64,000 nucleotides of DNA from Terripilifer sp031921685 (GTDB lineage Bacteria; Pseudomonadota; Alphaproteobacteria; Rhizobiales; Beijerinckiaceae), in assembly GCF_031921685.1 (NCBI RefSeq), contig NZ_JAPDHU010000003.1:248001-312000 (forward strand), read 5' to 3'. A program made the position numbers and the translations under genes. The notes beneath the pieces are model-generated. The model saw nothing but the letters and a program-made list of their open reading frames with translations, had not been told where the DNA came from and searched no databases. The first letter of the stretch is position 1. Every line of letters begins with the position of its first letter. Positions 53,697 to 61,032 of this stretch are shown piece by piece.

Positions 53697-54314
53697 TTAT
53701 AGATTCTTGCCCTTGCGCTCACCGCGCAGGAATTCGCGGATCACCTGCTCGTTCAAGGTCACGGTCGGATCATATTCCGGCGCGTCTTCCATCTGATCGA
53801 GCGTGTTGAGCCCCATCTGTTTGAAGATGCGCGCGGTCGAGGAAATCAGCCGCACGGGCAGCTTCGGATCGGCATTGAAATGCTGATGAATGGTATTCGG
53901 CGGAATGTAGATATAGTCGCCGGCTTCCCATTCGAGTTTCTTGATCTCGTCCTGTGGCGTCCAGGAGAACACGTCGGTGATCTCGACGTCGCAGTCCTGA
54001 TGCAGGTCGTAGCCACGCCCTTCGAGCACATAGACGCATTCCTCGGCCAGATGCCGATGCCGGCCCGAGCGCGAGCCAGGCGGAATGATCTGCATATAGG
54101 CGTCGACCGTCTCGATACGGGTGTTCATCTGCTCGTTAAGCAGATGTTTGAGCAGCCCCTGCCGCGACATCTCCCACGGCATTTCGTGCGGATGGACGAC
54201 CTTCTTGCGGCGCGCATTGCGTGATGGCGCATCGCGCGCATCGTCCAACAGGCGCTGATAGAGATGTTCGTTGTTCTGGCCGGTGAGCCAGCTTGCGCTT
54301 TCGCCCCAGGCCAT
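53697..54314 (-). CDS. Cupin-domain protein (second of a coupled pair)
   Basis: A 205-residue protein. After a basic N-terminal region (RNARRKKVVHPHEMPWEMSRQG), a cupin core appears: motif 1 RHRHLAEECVYVLEGRGYDLH (two His and Glu), motif 2 WEAGDYIYIPPNTIHQHFNAD. The second half resembles its neighbour at 54314, so they are paralogues. The ATG at 54314 shares one base with the neighbour's stop (TGATG). It could be part of a dioxygenase-like or metal-dependent isomerase complex; substrate unknown. Confidence 0.85.
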   Translation of the reverse strand: MAWGESASWLTGQNNEHLYQRLLDDARDAPSRNARRKKVVHPHEMPWEMSRQGLLKHLLNEQMNTRIETVDAYMQIIPPGSRSGRHRHLAEECVYVLEGRGYDLHQDCDVEITDVFSWTPQDEIKKLEWEAGDYIYIPPNTIHQHFNADPKLPVRLISSTARIFKQMGLNTLDQMEDAPEYDPTVTLNEQVIREFLRGERKGKNL

Positions 54315-54952
54315 CAGTAACCTCCCTTGGGATGGTTGAAATCGTCCTCGATCTCGCGCGCCTCGAAACCTTCGCACTCGGGCGTCACGTCGACGGGACG
54401 TTCCTTCACCGTCTTCTGGAACAGCATGTTGAGGAAGAGATACATCGGCTTCGTCTTGATCACGAGTGCGCGCGCCGGCTTGTCCTTCGATGCATTGAAA
54501 TGCTGATGCACGCAATTGTTGTGCACGATGGCGATGTCGCCGGCCTTCCAATCGTAACGCACGCCATCGTGAATCTCGTAGCCTTCGCCGTCGAGAATAT
54601 AGAAAGCCGCTTCGTTGACGTGACCATGCTTCTGCGACGAGGCGCCCGGCGCATATTCTTCCAGATGCATGTGAAAGGTCTGGGTGATGCCGTCTTTCGG
54701 TTCGACATAGTGGCGGCTGAACGCCTGCGGCCCGTCGACGAACTTGATGTCCTTCGCCTTGCGCACGCGCGGCACCGAGCGCAACCGATCGAGTTCTTGC
54801 TTGACGTTATATTCGCCTTGAATGCCGCGCACGAAAACGCGGTCTTTCTTGCGGTGATAGAGCGTTTCGCGCTTCTCTTCGAGCACCGCCGAATTGTGTC
54901 CGATGTCGGCGGGTTGCGCACCGCCTTTTTGTACTCTGGAATCCGTCGTCAT
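54314..54952 (-). CDS. Cupin-domain protein (first of a coupled pair)
   Basis: A 212-residue protein. An N-terminal basic region (EEKRETLYHRKKDRVFVRG) precedes the cupin core: motif 1 KHGHVNEAAFYILDGEGYEIH and motif 2 WKAGDIAIVHNNCVHQHFNAS, with metal-binding His and Glu kept. The ATG at 54952 follows GGGAGGAA. It is divergent from the PQQ-type dehydrogenase gene with 186 nt between them, where a shared control region may lie. Confidence 0.85.
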   Translation of the reverse strand: MTTDSRVQKGGAQPADIGHNSAVLEEKRETLYHRKKDRVFVRGIQGEYNVKQELDRLRSVPRVRKAKDIKFVDGPQAFSRHYVEPKDGITQTFHMHLEEYAPGASSQKHGHVNEAAFYILDGEGYEIHDGVRYDWKAGDIAIVHNNCVHQHFNASKDKPARALVIKTKPMYLFLNMLFQKTVKERPVDVTPECEGFEAREIEDDFNHPKGGY

Positions 54953-55138
54953 TGGTTCCTCCCGCGCCAAGGCTGGAGCTCGGCTTGCGTTTGCAGCCTG
55001 TCTATACGCGCGCCTTTAGCGGATGTCATGTGTCGACCTTTGGCCCATTGCCACTGCGTATGGAGCCCCCTAAGTTGCTGATGGGGCCGGTAAATTGCGC
55101 AAAAACTTGCAGCCGGCTGAAGCGGAGGAGGAACTATC

Positions 55139-56425
55139 ATGCATCGCACGATTGCATTCACGGCGCTTTCCCTGTCGGCAACATTGGCGCTCAGCACTGC
55201 GGTACTCGCCCAGCAGCCCGCTCCAGCCACACCGCCAGCACCACCCGCGGCCGCGCCGTCCGGGCCGCCGGGTCTCAGCCAGATGGATCTCTCGAACCCC
55301 ACCGGGAGCAAGCAGGATCCGAAGCTCGCGCCAATTCCCGTTCCGCCGCTTGCCACCGCGGTCGATCGTCTGCCACTCGACAAGATCAAACTGCCGCCAG
55401 GCTTCAAAGCGGAAGTGTGGTCGAGCGGTCATCCCGGCGGGCGCACCATGGTCGTCGGCCCGAAGGGCACCATGTTCGTTGGCACGCGCACGCTCGGTCG
55501 CGTCTATGCAATCACCGACAAGGACGGCAAGCGCGAGGTGAAGACCCTGCTCACCGGGCTCACGCAGCCAAACGGCCTCGTCGTCAAGGATGGCGCGCTC
55601 TATGTGCTCGCGATCAATCGCGTGCTGCGTTACGACAATATCGAGGACAAGCTGGCCAGTCCGGGCGAACCCATCGATCTCACCGACAAGTTCAAACTGC
55701 CGCCGGAAGTTCACCACAATTGGAAATATGCCGCCTTCGGTCCGGATGGAAAGCTCTACATCCAGGTCGGCGCCAATTGTAACATCTGCGAGATCAATCC
55801 CGGCGTTCACGGCCAGATCCGCCGCTACAATCCCGATGGCTCGGGCATGGAAATCGTCGCGCGCGGCGTGCGCAACACGGTCGGCTTCGATTGGCATCCC
55901 GTCACCGGCGAATTGTGGTTCACCGACAACGGTCGCGACTGGGCCGGCAATGCCGGACCGGAAGACGAGCTGAACCGGCTGCCCAAGAACATGGTCGGCG
56001 CCAATTTCGGTTTCCCCTATTGCCACGCCAACGGCATTGCCGATCCCGACATCAAGAAGCCCAATGCCTGCGCGGGCGTAATTCTGCCCGCCGCGCTCAC
56101 CGGACCGCACGCGGCTGGCCTGGGCATCCGCTTCTATACCGGCTCGATGTTCCCGGCTTCCTACAAGAACGTTGCTTTCATCGCCCGGCACGGCTCGTGG
56201 AACCGCGAAGAGAAGTTCGGTTACGATGTGGTCGTCGCCCGCATTTCGGGAAGCCGCGCGAAGATCGAACCGTTCATGACCGGCCTGCTCGGCGCCAAGG
56301 ACAACAAGTTCTACGGTCGCCCGGCTTATGTGCTGCCGATGCCCGATGGTGCCCTCCTCGTCTCCGACGAACAGAATGGCGCGATCTATCGCATCAGCTA
56401 TGCGGGCCGGACCGCCAGACGGTGA
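55139..56425 (+). CDS. PQQ-dependent sugar/sorbosone dehydrogenase family protein
   Basis: A 428-residue periplasmic beta-propeller dehydrogenase. Signal MHRTIAFTALSLSATLALST, then a Pro/Ala-rich stretch (PAPATPPAPPAAAPSGPPG). Propeller motifs: KLPPGFKAEVWSSGHPGGR, GFDWHPVTGELWFTDNGRDW, NFGFPYCHANG and ARHGSWNREEKFGYDV, as in soluble aldose and sorbosone dehydrogenases. It needs PQQ from elsewhere. A very strong GGAGGAGGA site precedes the ATG. Its stop lies 2 nt before the cytochrome c gene, the probable electron acceptor. Confidence 0.88.
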   Translation: MHRTIAFTALSLSATLALSTAVLAQQPAPATPPAPPAAAPSGPPGLSQMDLSNPTGSKQDPKLAPIPVPPLATAVDRLPLDKIKLPPGFKAEVWSSGHPGGRTMVVGPKGTMFVGTRTLGRVYAITDKDGKREVKTLLTGLTQPNGLVVKDGALYVLAINRVLRYDNIEDKLASPGEPIDLTDKFKLPPEVHHNWKYAAFGPDGKLYIQVGANCNICEINPGVHGQIRRYNPDGSGMEIVARGVRNTVGFDWHPVTGELWFTDNGRDWAGNAGPEDELNRLPKNMVGANFGFPYCHANGIADPDIKKPNACAGVILPAALTGPHAAGLGIRFYTGSMFPASYKNVAFIARHGSWNREEKFGYDVVVARISGSRAKIEPFMTGLLGAKDNKFYGRPAYVLPMPDGALLVSDEQNGAIYRISYAGRTARR

Positions 56426-56427
56426 GA

Positions 56428-57012
56428 ATGATGCAGCGATTGAACGGCATGTTCGGATTGGCGGCCCTTATGTGGGCCGCCAGTTTTTCCGCACCGCCCG
56501 CGATGGCGCAGGCGCTGAACGAGCGACTGCAAACCTGCGCCGCCTGTCATGGCGAAGACGGCAATTCCAAAATGGAAAAAATCCCCTCCCTTGCCGGTCA
56601 GCCGGAATTCTTCGTGCTCAATCAATTGGTGCTGATGCGCGAGAACGTGCGCCAGGTCGAGCAGATGATGACCTTCGTCAAGGACCTGAAGGACGAGGAG
56701 ATCCAGGGCTTGGCGCAGCACTATGCAGGCCTCAAGCCCGCGCCAACAGATGAAACGGTCGATCCCGCTTTGGTCAAACGCGGCGCCGAATTGGCGCAGC
56801 GGCTGCGCTGTGCCTCCTGTCATGGCGACGGGTTGGAAGGACGCGAGCAGATGCCGCGCCTGGCACGCCAGCGCATCGACTATATGTTCGAAGCCATGCA
56901 GGCTTTCCGCGACAATCGCCGCAGCGGTGCCGACACCGCCATGACGGCGGTGATCGTCGGCGTCTCAGACCAAGATCTTCTGGCCTTGGCTCAATACGCC
57001 AGCACGAAATAG
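56428..57012 (+). CDS. Periplasmic diheme cytochrome c (c4-like)
   Basis: A 194-residue exported protein with signal MMQRLNGMFGLAALMWAASF and cleavage after AMA. Two heme sites, CAACH (about residue 37) and CASCH (about residue 131), lie in two similar halves, as in cytochrome c4. It begins directly after the dehydrogenase gene and most likely accepts its electrons and passes them to an oxidase. Confidence 0.9.
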   Translation: MMQRLNGMFGLAALMWAASFSAPPAMAQALNERLQTCAACHGEDGNSKMEKIPSLAGQPEFFVLNQLVLMRENVRQVEQMMTFVKDLKDEEIQGLAQHYAGLKPAPTDETVDPALVKRGAELAQRLRCASCHGDGLEGREQMPRLARQRIDYMFEAMQAFRDNRRSGADTAMTAVIVGVSDQDLLALAQYASTK

Positions 57013-57104
57013 GCCCGCGAAAAAAAGATCGCCCGACCACTCTCGACGGCTGGCCGGAACCAAGGCAAACTGCCCTCCGGAGGATAGATTGCGCATCGCG
57101 CCCT

Positions 57105-57120
57105 AGAGCGTGATCGCTCT
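57105..57120. repeat. Inverted repeat AGAGCG-TGAT-CGCTCT
   Basis: A perfect 6-bp stem with 4-nt centre, 15 nt before the start codon of the next gene. It resembles the AGAGC...GATC start of a common Rhizobiales repeat, or it may be an operator or a remnant. Confidence 0.35.
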
Positions 57121-57135
57121 TGAAGGGAGGACTTG

Positions 57136-58110
57136 ATGGCATATCGCACGAGATATGTGCCGGCCTATTTGCCTGCGCTGTTCAGCCTTGTCGTTGCAAC
57201 CGCTCTGCCCTCGCTGGCCAGCGCTCAGGATGTGGTCAAGGTTGCCATTCCGCAGCGCGGAAACTGGGAGACATCGGTCGCCGACGTCGGCCAGCAAGCC
57301 GGCATTTTCGCCAAACACGGCATCAAGGTCGAGGTGCTCTACACATCGGGCGGCGGCGAAACCTTGCAGGCTTTGATCTCCGGCAGCGTCGACGTCGCTA
57401 TCGGCACAGGCACCGCTTCGATCATGGCGGCCTTCGCCAAGGGCGCGCCGATCCGACCCATCGCCTCGTCCACATCGGGCGCGCGCGACATCTTCTGGTA
57501 TGTGAATGCCAGTTCGCCGATCCAATCGCTGAAAGACGGCGCCGGCAAGACCATCGGCTTCTCGGCCGGCGGCTCGTCCTCGAACATCGCCACCCTCAAA
57601 CTCATCAAGCAATCCGGCACGGCGATGAAGCCCGTGGCCACCGGCACGTCGCAAGCCACTTATGCGCAGGTGATGTCCGGCCAGATCGACATCGGCTGGT
57701 CGGCGGTGCCCTTCGGCATCGATCTTCTCGAAGACAAGAAGATCCGTCTGCTGGCGCGCTACGACGACATTCCCGAGTATCGCAACATGACGGCGCGCAT
57801 GCATGTCGCCAATCTCACCTTCATCGAGAAGCGTCCGGACGTGCTGAAACGTTTCCTCGCCGCTTACGACGAAACGCTCAACTGGATGTACAAAGGCGAC
57901 GAGGGATTGCTGACCTTCTGCAAGATCTACAATCTGCCAGAGAAGGAAATCCGCATCGCGCGCGATCAGTTCACCCCCAAGGAAGCGCTCGATCTCAAAC
58001 GCCGCGTCGGCATCGACGTCGCCATGGAAGATGCGCTGGCGCTGAAGTTCATCAGCAAGCCGCTGACCCAAGCCGAACAGGACGAGCTATTCAAATATTA
58101 CTACAAGTGA
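57136..58110 (+). CDS. ABC-type substrate-binding protein (NMT1/THI5-like, SsuA/TauA type)
   Basis: A 324-residue exported protein (hydrophobic signal ending LASAQ). Typical of the NMT1/SsuA fold: VGQQAGIFAKHGIKVEVLYTSGGGETLQALISGSVDVAIGT, then NASSPIQSLKDGAGKTIGFS. The ATG at 57136 follows GAAGGGAGGA; a TTG 3 nt earlier is less likely. No permease or ATPase genes follow, so it is another orphan receptor. Ligand could be a sulfonate, pyrimidine precursor or aromatic acid. Confidence 0.87.
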   Translation: MAYRTRYVPAYLPALFSLVVATALPSLASAQDVVKVAIPQRGNWETSVADVGQQAGIFAKHGIKVEVLYTSGGGETLQALISGSVDVAIGTGTASIMAAFAKGAPIRPIASSTSGARDIFWYVNASSPIQSLKDGAGKTIGFSAGGSSSNIATLKLIKQSGTAMKPVATGTSQATYAQVMSGQIDIGWSAVPFGIDLLEDKKIRLLARYDDIPEYRNMTARMHVANLTFIEKRPDVLKRFLAAYDETLNWMYKGDEGLLTFCKIYNLPEKEIRIARDQFTPKEALDLKRRVGIDVAMEDALALKFISKPLTQAEQDELFKYYYK

Positions 58111-58287
58111 AGGACGCATGGGTATCGGCTTCGCTTGAGAGAGCTGTTGGCGTCGCCGTCGATAGCTGAGAGCTTCGGCGCAACGGGGATCGTTTCATCA
58201 ATCAAAACGCGCCTGCAAATTGCGTGTTTGCAAGAGAGATTTTATAGTCATGCGATAACAAGCAATTTGCAGGGGAACGGTGACACC

Positions 58288-59271
58288 ATGCTGGGGGAAA
58301 AGATCGCCAAAGGCATCATCGCGCTATCCGCGTCTGTTGTTGTCGGCTTGCTATCTGGCGTCGCAAACGCACAAGACTTCCCAACACGTCCCCTTAAGTT
58401 CGTCGTCGGCTTCGGCCCCGGTGGACTGGGCGACATTGCCGCGCGGGCCGTCGCGCAAAAAATGTCCGTGTCACTCGGCAAGCCCGTGGTGATCGAAAAC
58501 ATGCCCAGCGCCGGCGGCATGCAGGCGGCCGGCATGGTGGCGCGCGGCGAAGCGGACGGTCACACGCTGCTGCTCGTCAGCGGCCAGAATGCCATCTCGC
58601 CCTCGCTGTTCAAATCGGTGCCGTTCGATTGGCACACTGATTTCGCGCCCGTGGCCACGATCAGCGTTTTCGATTTCGTCATCGTCACCGGCAAGGACAG
58701 CCCGCTGAAACAGGTGTCCGACCTGTTGCAGCGCGCCAAGGCCAATCCCGCCGCCTTCAACATGGGCACGATCAGCACCGGCAGCGCACAAAATCTCGCG
58801 GCGCTGCTGTTCTCCTCCATGGCCGGCGTCAAAATGCAAATCGTGCCCTTCCGCACCACCGGCGACGTCACCACCAATGTCCTGTCGGATCAGATTCAGG
58901 CGGCCTTCGAAACCCTGCCGGGCGTCATGGGCCAGATTCAGTCGGGAAGCCTGCGCGCCCTAGCCGTGTCCTCGGATAAACGGGTGTCGTTCATGCCCGA
59001 GGTGCCGACCCTCGTCGAAGCCGGTGTTCCCGGCTATTCGCTGATCTCGTGGAATGGCGTCGTCGTGCAGAAGAAGACGCCGGCCTCCGTCATCGCGCGC
59101 CTCAACAGCGCCATCAACGAGGCGCTGAATGCGCCCGATGTCAGCAAGATGTTCAGCGGCATCGGCATCAATCCGCGGCCGGGGCCACCAGAGGCTCTCC
59201 AGGCGATCTACGACACCGATCTTGCCCGCTGGCGCAAAGTGATCGCCGATGCCAATATCCCCCAGCAATAG
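58288..59271 (+). CDS. Bug-family tripartite tricarboxylate transporter receptor
   Basis: A 327-residue exported protein with signal MLGEKIAKGIIALSASVVVG and cleavage after ANA. The mature part QDFPTRPLKFVVGFGPGGLGDIAARAVAQKM is the classical Bug N terminus; KPVVIENMPSAGGMQAAGMVAR and the late FMPEVPTLVEAGVPGYSLISWNGV are further signatures. Closer to canonical Bug proteins than the two at 45617 and 49886. The second aldolase-family gene starts 12 nt after its stop. Confidence 0.92.
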   Translation: MLGEKIAKGIIALSASVVVGLLSGVANAQDFPTRPLKFVVGFGPGGLGDIAARAVAQKMSVSLGKPVVIENMPSAGGMQAAGMVARGEADGHTLLLVSGQNAISPSLFKSVPFDWHTDFAPVATISVFDFVIVTGKDSPLKQVSDLLQRAKANPAAFNMGTISTGSAQNLAALLFSSMAGVKMQIVPFRTTGDVTTNVLSDQIQAAFETLPGVMGQIQSGSLRALAVSSDKRVSFMPEVPTLVEAGVPGYSLISWNGVVVQKKTPASVIARLNSAINEALNAPDVSKMFSGIGINPRPGPPEALQAIYDTDLARWRKVIADANIPQQ

Positions 59272-59283
59272 GGATAAACGATC

Positions 59284-60087
59284 ATGAATACCGATCCGCG
59301 CATCGACAGCCGCTCGGCAAGACCGGCTGATATCGACGAAGCCGAATGGCAGACCCGCGTCGATCTCGCCGCCTGTTATCGTCTGGTCGATCATTTCGGC
59401 ATGTGCGATCTGCACCTCAACCACATCTCGGCCCGCGTGCCGGGCAAGGAGGAGCATTTCCTTATCAATCCGTTTGGCATGATGTATGAGGAGATCACCG
59501 CCTCGTCGTTGATCAAGATCGATCTCGACGGCAATATCATCGCCAATTCCAATCCGGATTATTCGATCAATCTGCCGGGCTATGTCATTCACAGCGCCAT
59601 TCATGGCGCCCGGCACGACGTCACCTGTATCGTCCACACCCATACCGATGCGGGCATGGCGGTCTCATCGCTCAAATGCGGCCTGCTGCCGCTGACGCAG
59701 ACGGCCATGCGCTGGGGCAAGATCGCCTATCACGACTTTGAAGGCGTGGTCGTCGATCTCGACGAGCGCGGCCGCCTCGTCGCCAATCTCGGCGATAGCG
59801 AGGTGATGATCCTGCGCAATCACGGTTTGCTCGCCACCGGCGCCAGCATTCCCCAAGCCTTCAGCAATATCTACCGATTGGAACGCGCCTGTCGCACGCA
59901 GCTCCTGGCACTCGCCTGCAATTCTGAGTTGAATATTCCAGCGGGCGATATCATTGCGCGTTCCAACCAGCAGCTCGCTGTTTCGCCGACGCGCGATGCC
60001 AAAGGCCAGGTGCGCGCGCAGGGCGCGATCGAATGGCCGGCTTTGAAGCGCATGCTCGATCGCCGCGATCCCTCTTATCGCACGTGA
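59284..60087 (+). CDS. Class II aldolase/adducin family protein
   Basis: A 267-residue class II aldolase-type protein. Motifs: HLNHISARVPGKEEHFLINP, an HTH zinc pair in CIVHTHTDAG, and a third His in MILRNHGLL. It is only distantly similar to the copy at 46685, so the two are not a recent duplication. It follows a Bug receptor gene directly, repeating the Bug-aldolase pairing seen at 45617-47437. Enzymatic reaction unknown. Confidence 0.88.
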   Translation: MNTDPRIDSRSARPADIDEAEWQTRVDLAACYRLVDHFGMCDLHLNHISARVPGKEEHFLINPFGMMYEEITASSLIKIDLDGNIIANSNPDYSINLPGYVIHSAIHGARHDVTCIVHTHTDAGMAVSSLKCGLLPLTQTAMRWGKIAYHDFEGVVVDLDERGRLVANLGDSEVMILRNHGLLATGASIPQAFSNIYRLERACRTQLLALACNSELNIPAGDIIARSNQQLAVSPTRDAKGQVRAQGAIEWPALKRMLDRRDPSYRT

Positions 60088-60189
60088 TTATGGCACCCGA
60101 TCGCAAAACCTGACGGGGAACCGCGATCGGGTCTGGCCATCGCGGGCGAGCGCGACTATTCCTTAAGGCTACGAAAGCGTGATGATTCG

Positions 60190-60202
60190 CTAACGGCGTT
60201 AG
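60190..60202. promoter_or_regulatory. CTAAC-GGC-GTTAG palindrome upstream of chpT
   Basis: A perfect 5-bp inverted repeat 90 nt before chpT. It vaguely recalls CtrA half-sites (TTAAC) but lacks the TTAA-N7-TTAA spacing, so the link is weak. Confidence 0.25.
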
Positions 60203-60291
60203 GGATTTGTTCACCAGATTTCCGCCATTTTGACAGTCTGCGTCCGGCCGTCGCTGGTCGTCTGTCTCATCGCAGCCATTGGGATTTTCAC

Positions 60292-60951
60292 ATGCCGACC
60301 TTTTCGCTCGACGCTCTCGATCTGGCCGCCCTGCTCTGTTCCAAGGTCTGCCACGACGTCATCAGCCCGGTTGGTGCCATCATCAACGGTCTGGAAGTCC
60401 TCGAAGAGGAAAAAGACGCGGAAATGCGGAAGTTCGCCAACGATCTGATCCGCAAGAGCGCCCATACGGCTTCCGCCAAACTGCAATTCTGCCGCCTCGC
60501 CTTCGGCGCCGCCGGATCGGCGGGCGCCTCCATCGATACCGGCGATGCCGAACAGGTGGCCCGCAATCTTCTGGCCGACGACCGGCTGAAGTTCGAATGG
60601 GTCGGCACCCGCCAGCTCATGCCGAAGAACAAGGTTAAGCTGATCCTCAACCTGTGCCTGATCGCCTCCGCCTGCATTCCCCGTGGCGGCCTGCTGCGCG
60701 TTGTCATCTCCGGCGAGAACGACACCACCAACGTGGCGCTCGAAGCCTCCGGCCCCAATCTGCGGCTGGCCAACGGCGTTCCCGCTTTGCTGGCTGGGGA
60801 ACCGGAAACCGGCAATATCGATGCCCACGGCATCCAGGCCTATTACACCGGCCTCGTCGCCCGGGCGTGCGACATGAACGTTGAAATCGCCGTGACCCCG
60901 GAAAAGGTGTCGATCGACGCCCGCCCGGCGACCATGGCCGCCGCGGCCTGA
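60292..60951 (+). CDS. chpT: Histidine phosphotransferase ChpT
   Basis: A 219-residue protein carrying phosphate from CckA to CtrA and CpdR in the alphaproteobacterial cell-cycle relay. The phosphorylated His is His21 in SKVCHDVISPVGAIING, in the first of two helices (LEVLEEEKDAEM... second), followed by a degenerate HATPase-like domain (LILNLCLIASACIPRGGLLRV). The ATG at 60292 begins MPTFSLDALD. It lies 81 nt upstream of cheA, an arrangement I recall from related species. Confidence 0.92.
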   Translation: MPTFSLDALDLAALLCSKVCHDVISPVGAIINGLEVLEEEKDAEMRKFANDLIRKSAHTASAKLQFCRLAFGAAGSAGASIDTGDAEQVARNLLADDRLKFEWVGTRQLMPKNKVKLILNLCLIASACIPRGGLLRVVISGENDTTNVALEASGPNLRLANGVPALLAGEPETGNIDAHGIQAYYTGLVARACDMNVEIAVTPEKVSIDARPATMAAAA

Positions 60952-61032
60952 AGAAGCCCTGACAACCAGGCCTTAACCCATTGTGTGCTCTGTTCTATGG
61001 CCGCATGAACCGCGGCGGGATAGGCGTGCGTA

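Noticed and set aside
42426..60087. Accessory region as a genomic island or prophage
   Set aside because: No integrase, transposase, tRNA target or phage gene was seen and base composition looks like the neighbouring genes; it may still be variable between strains.
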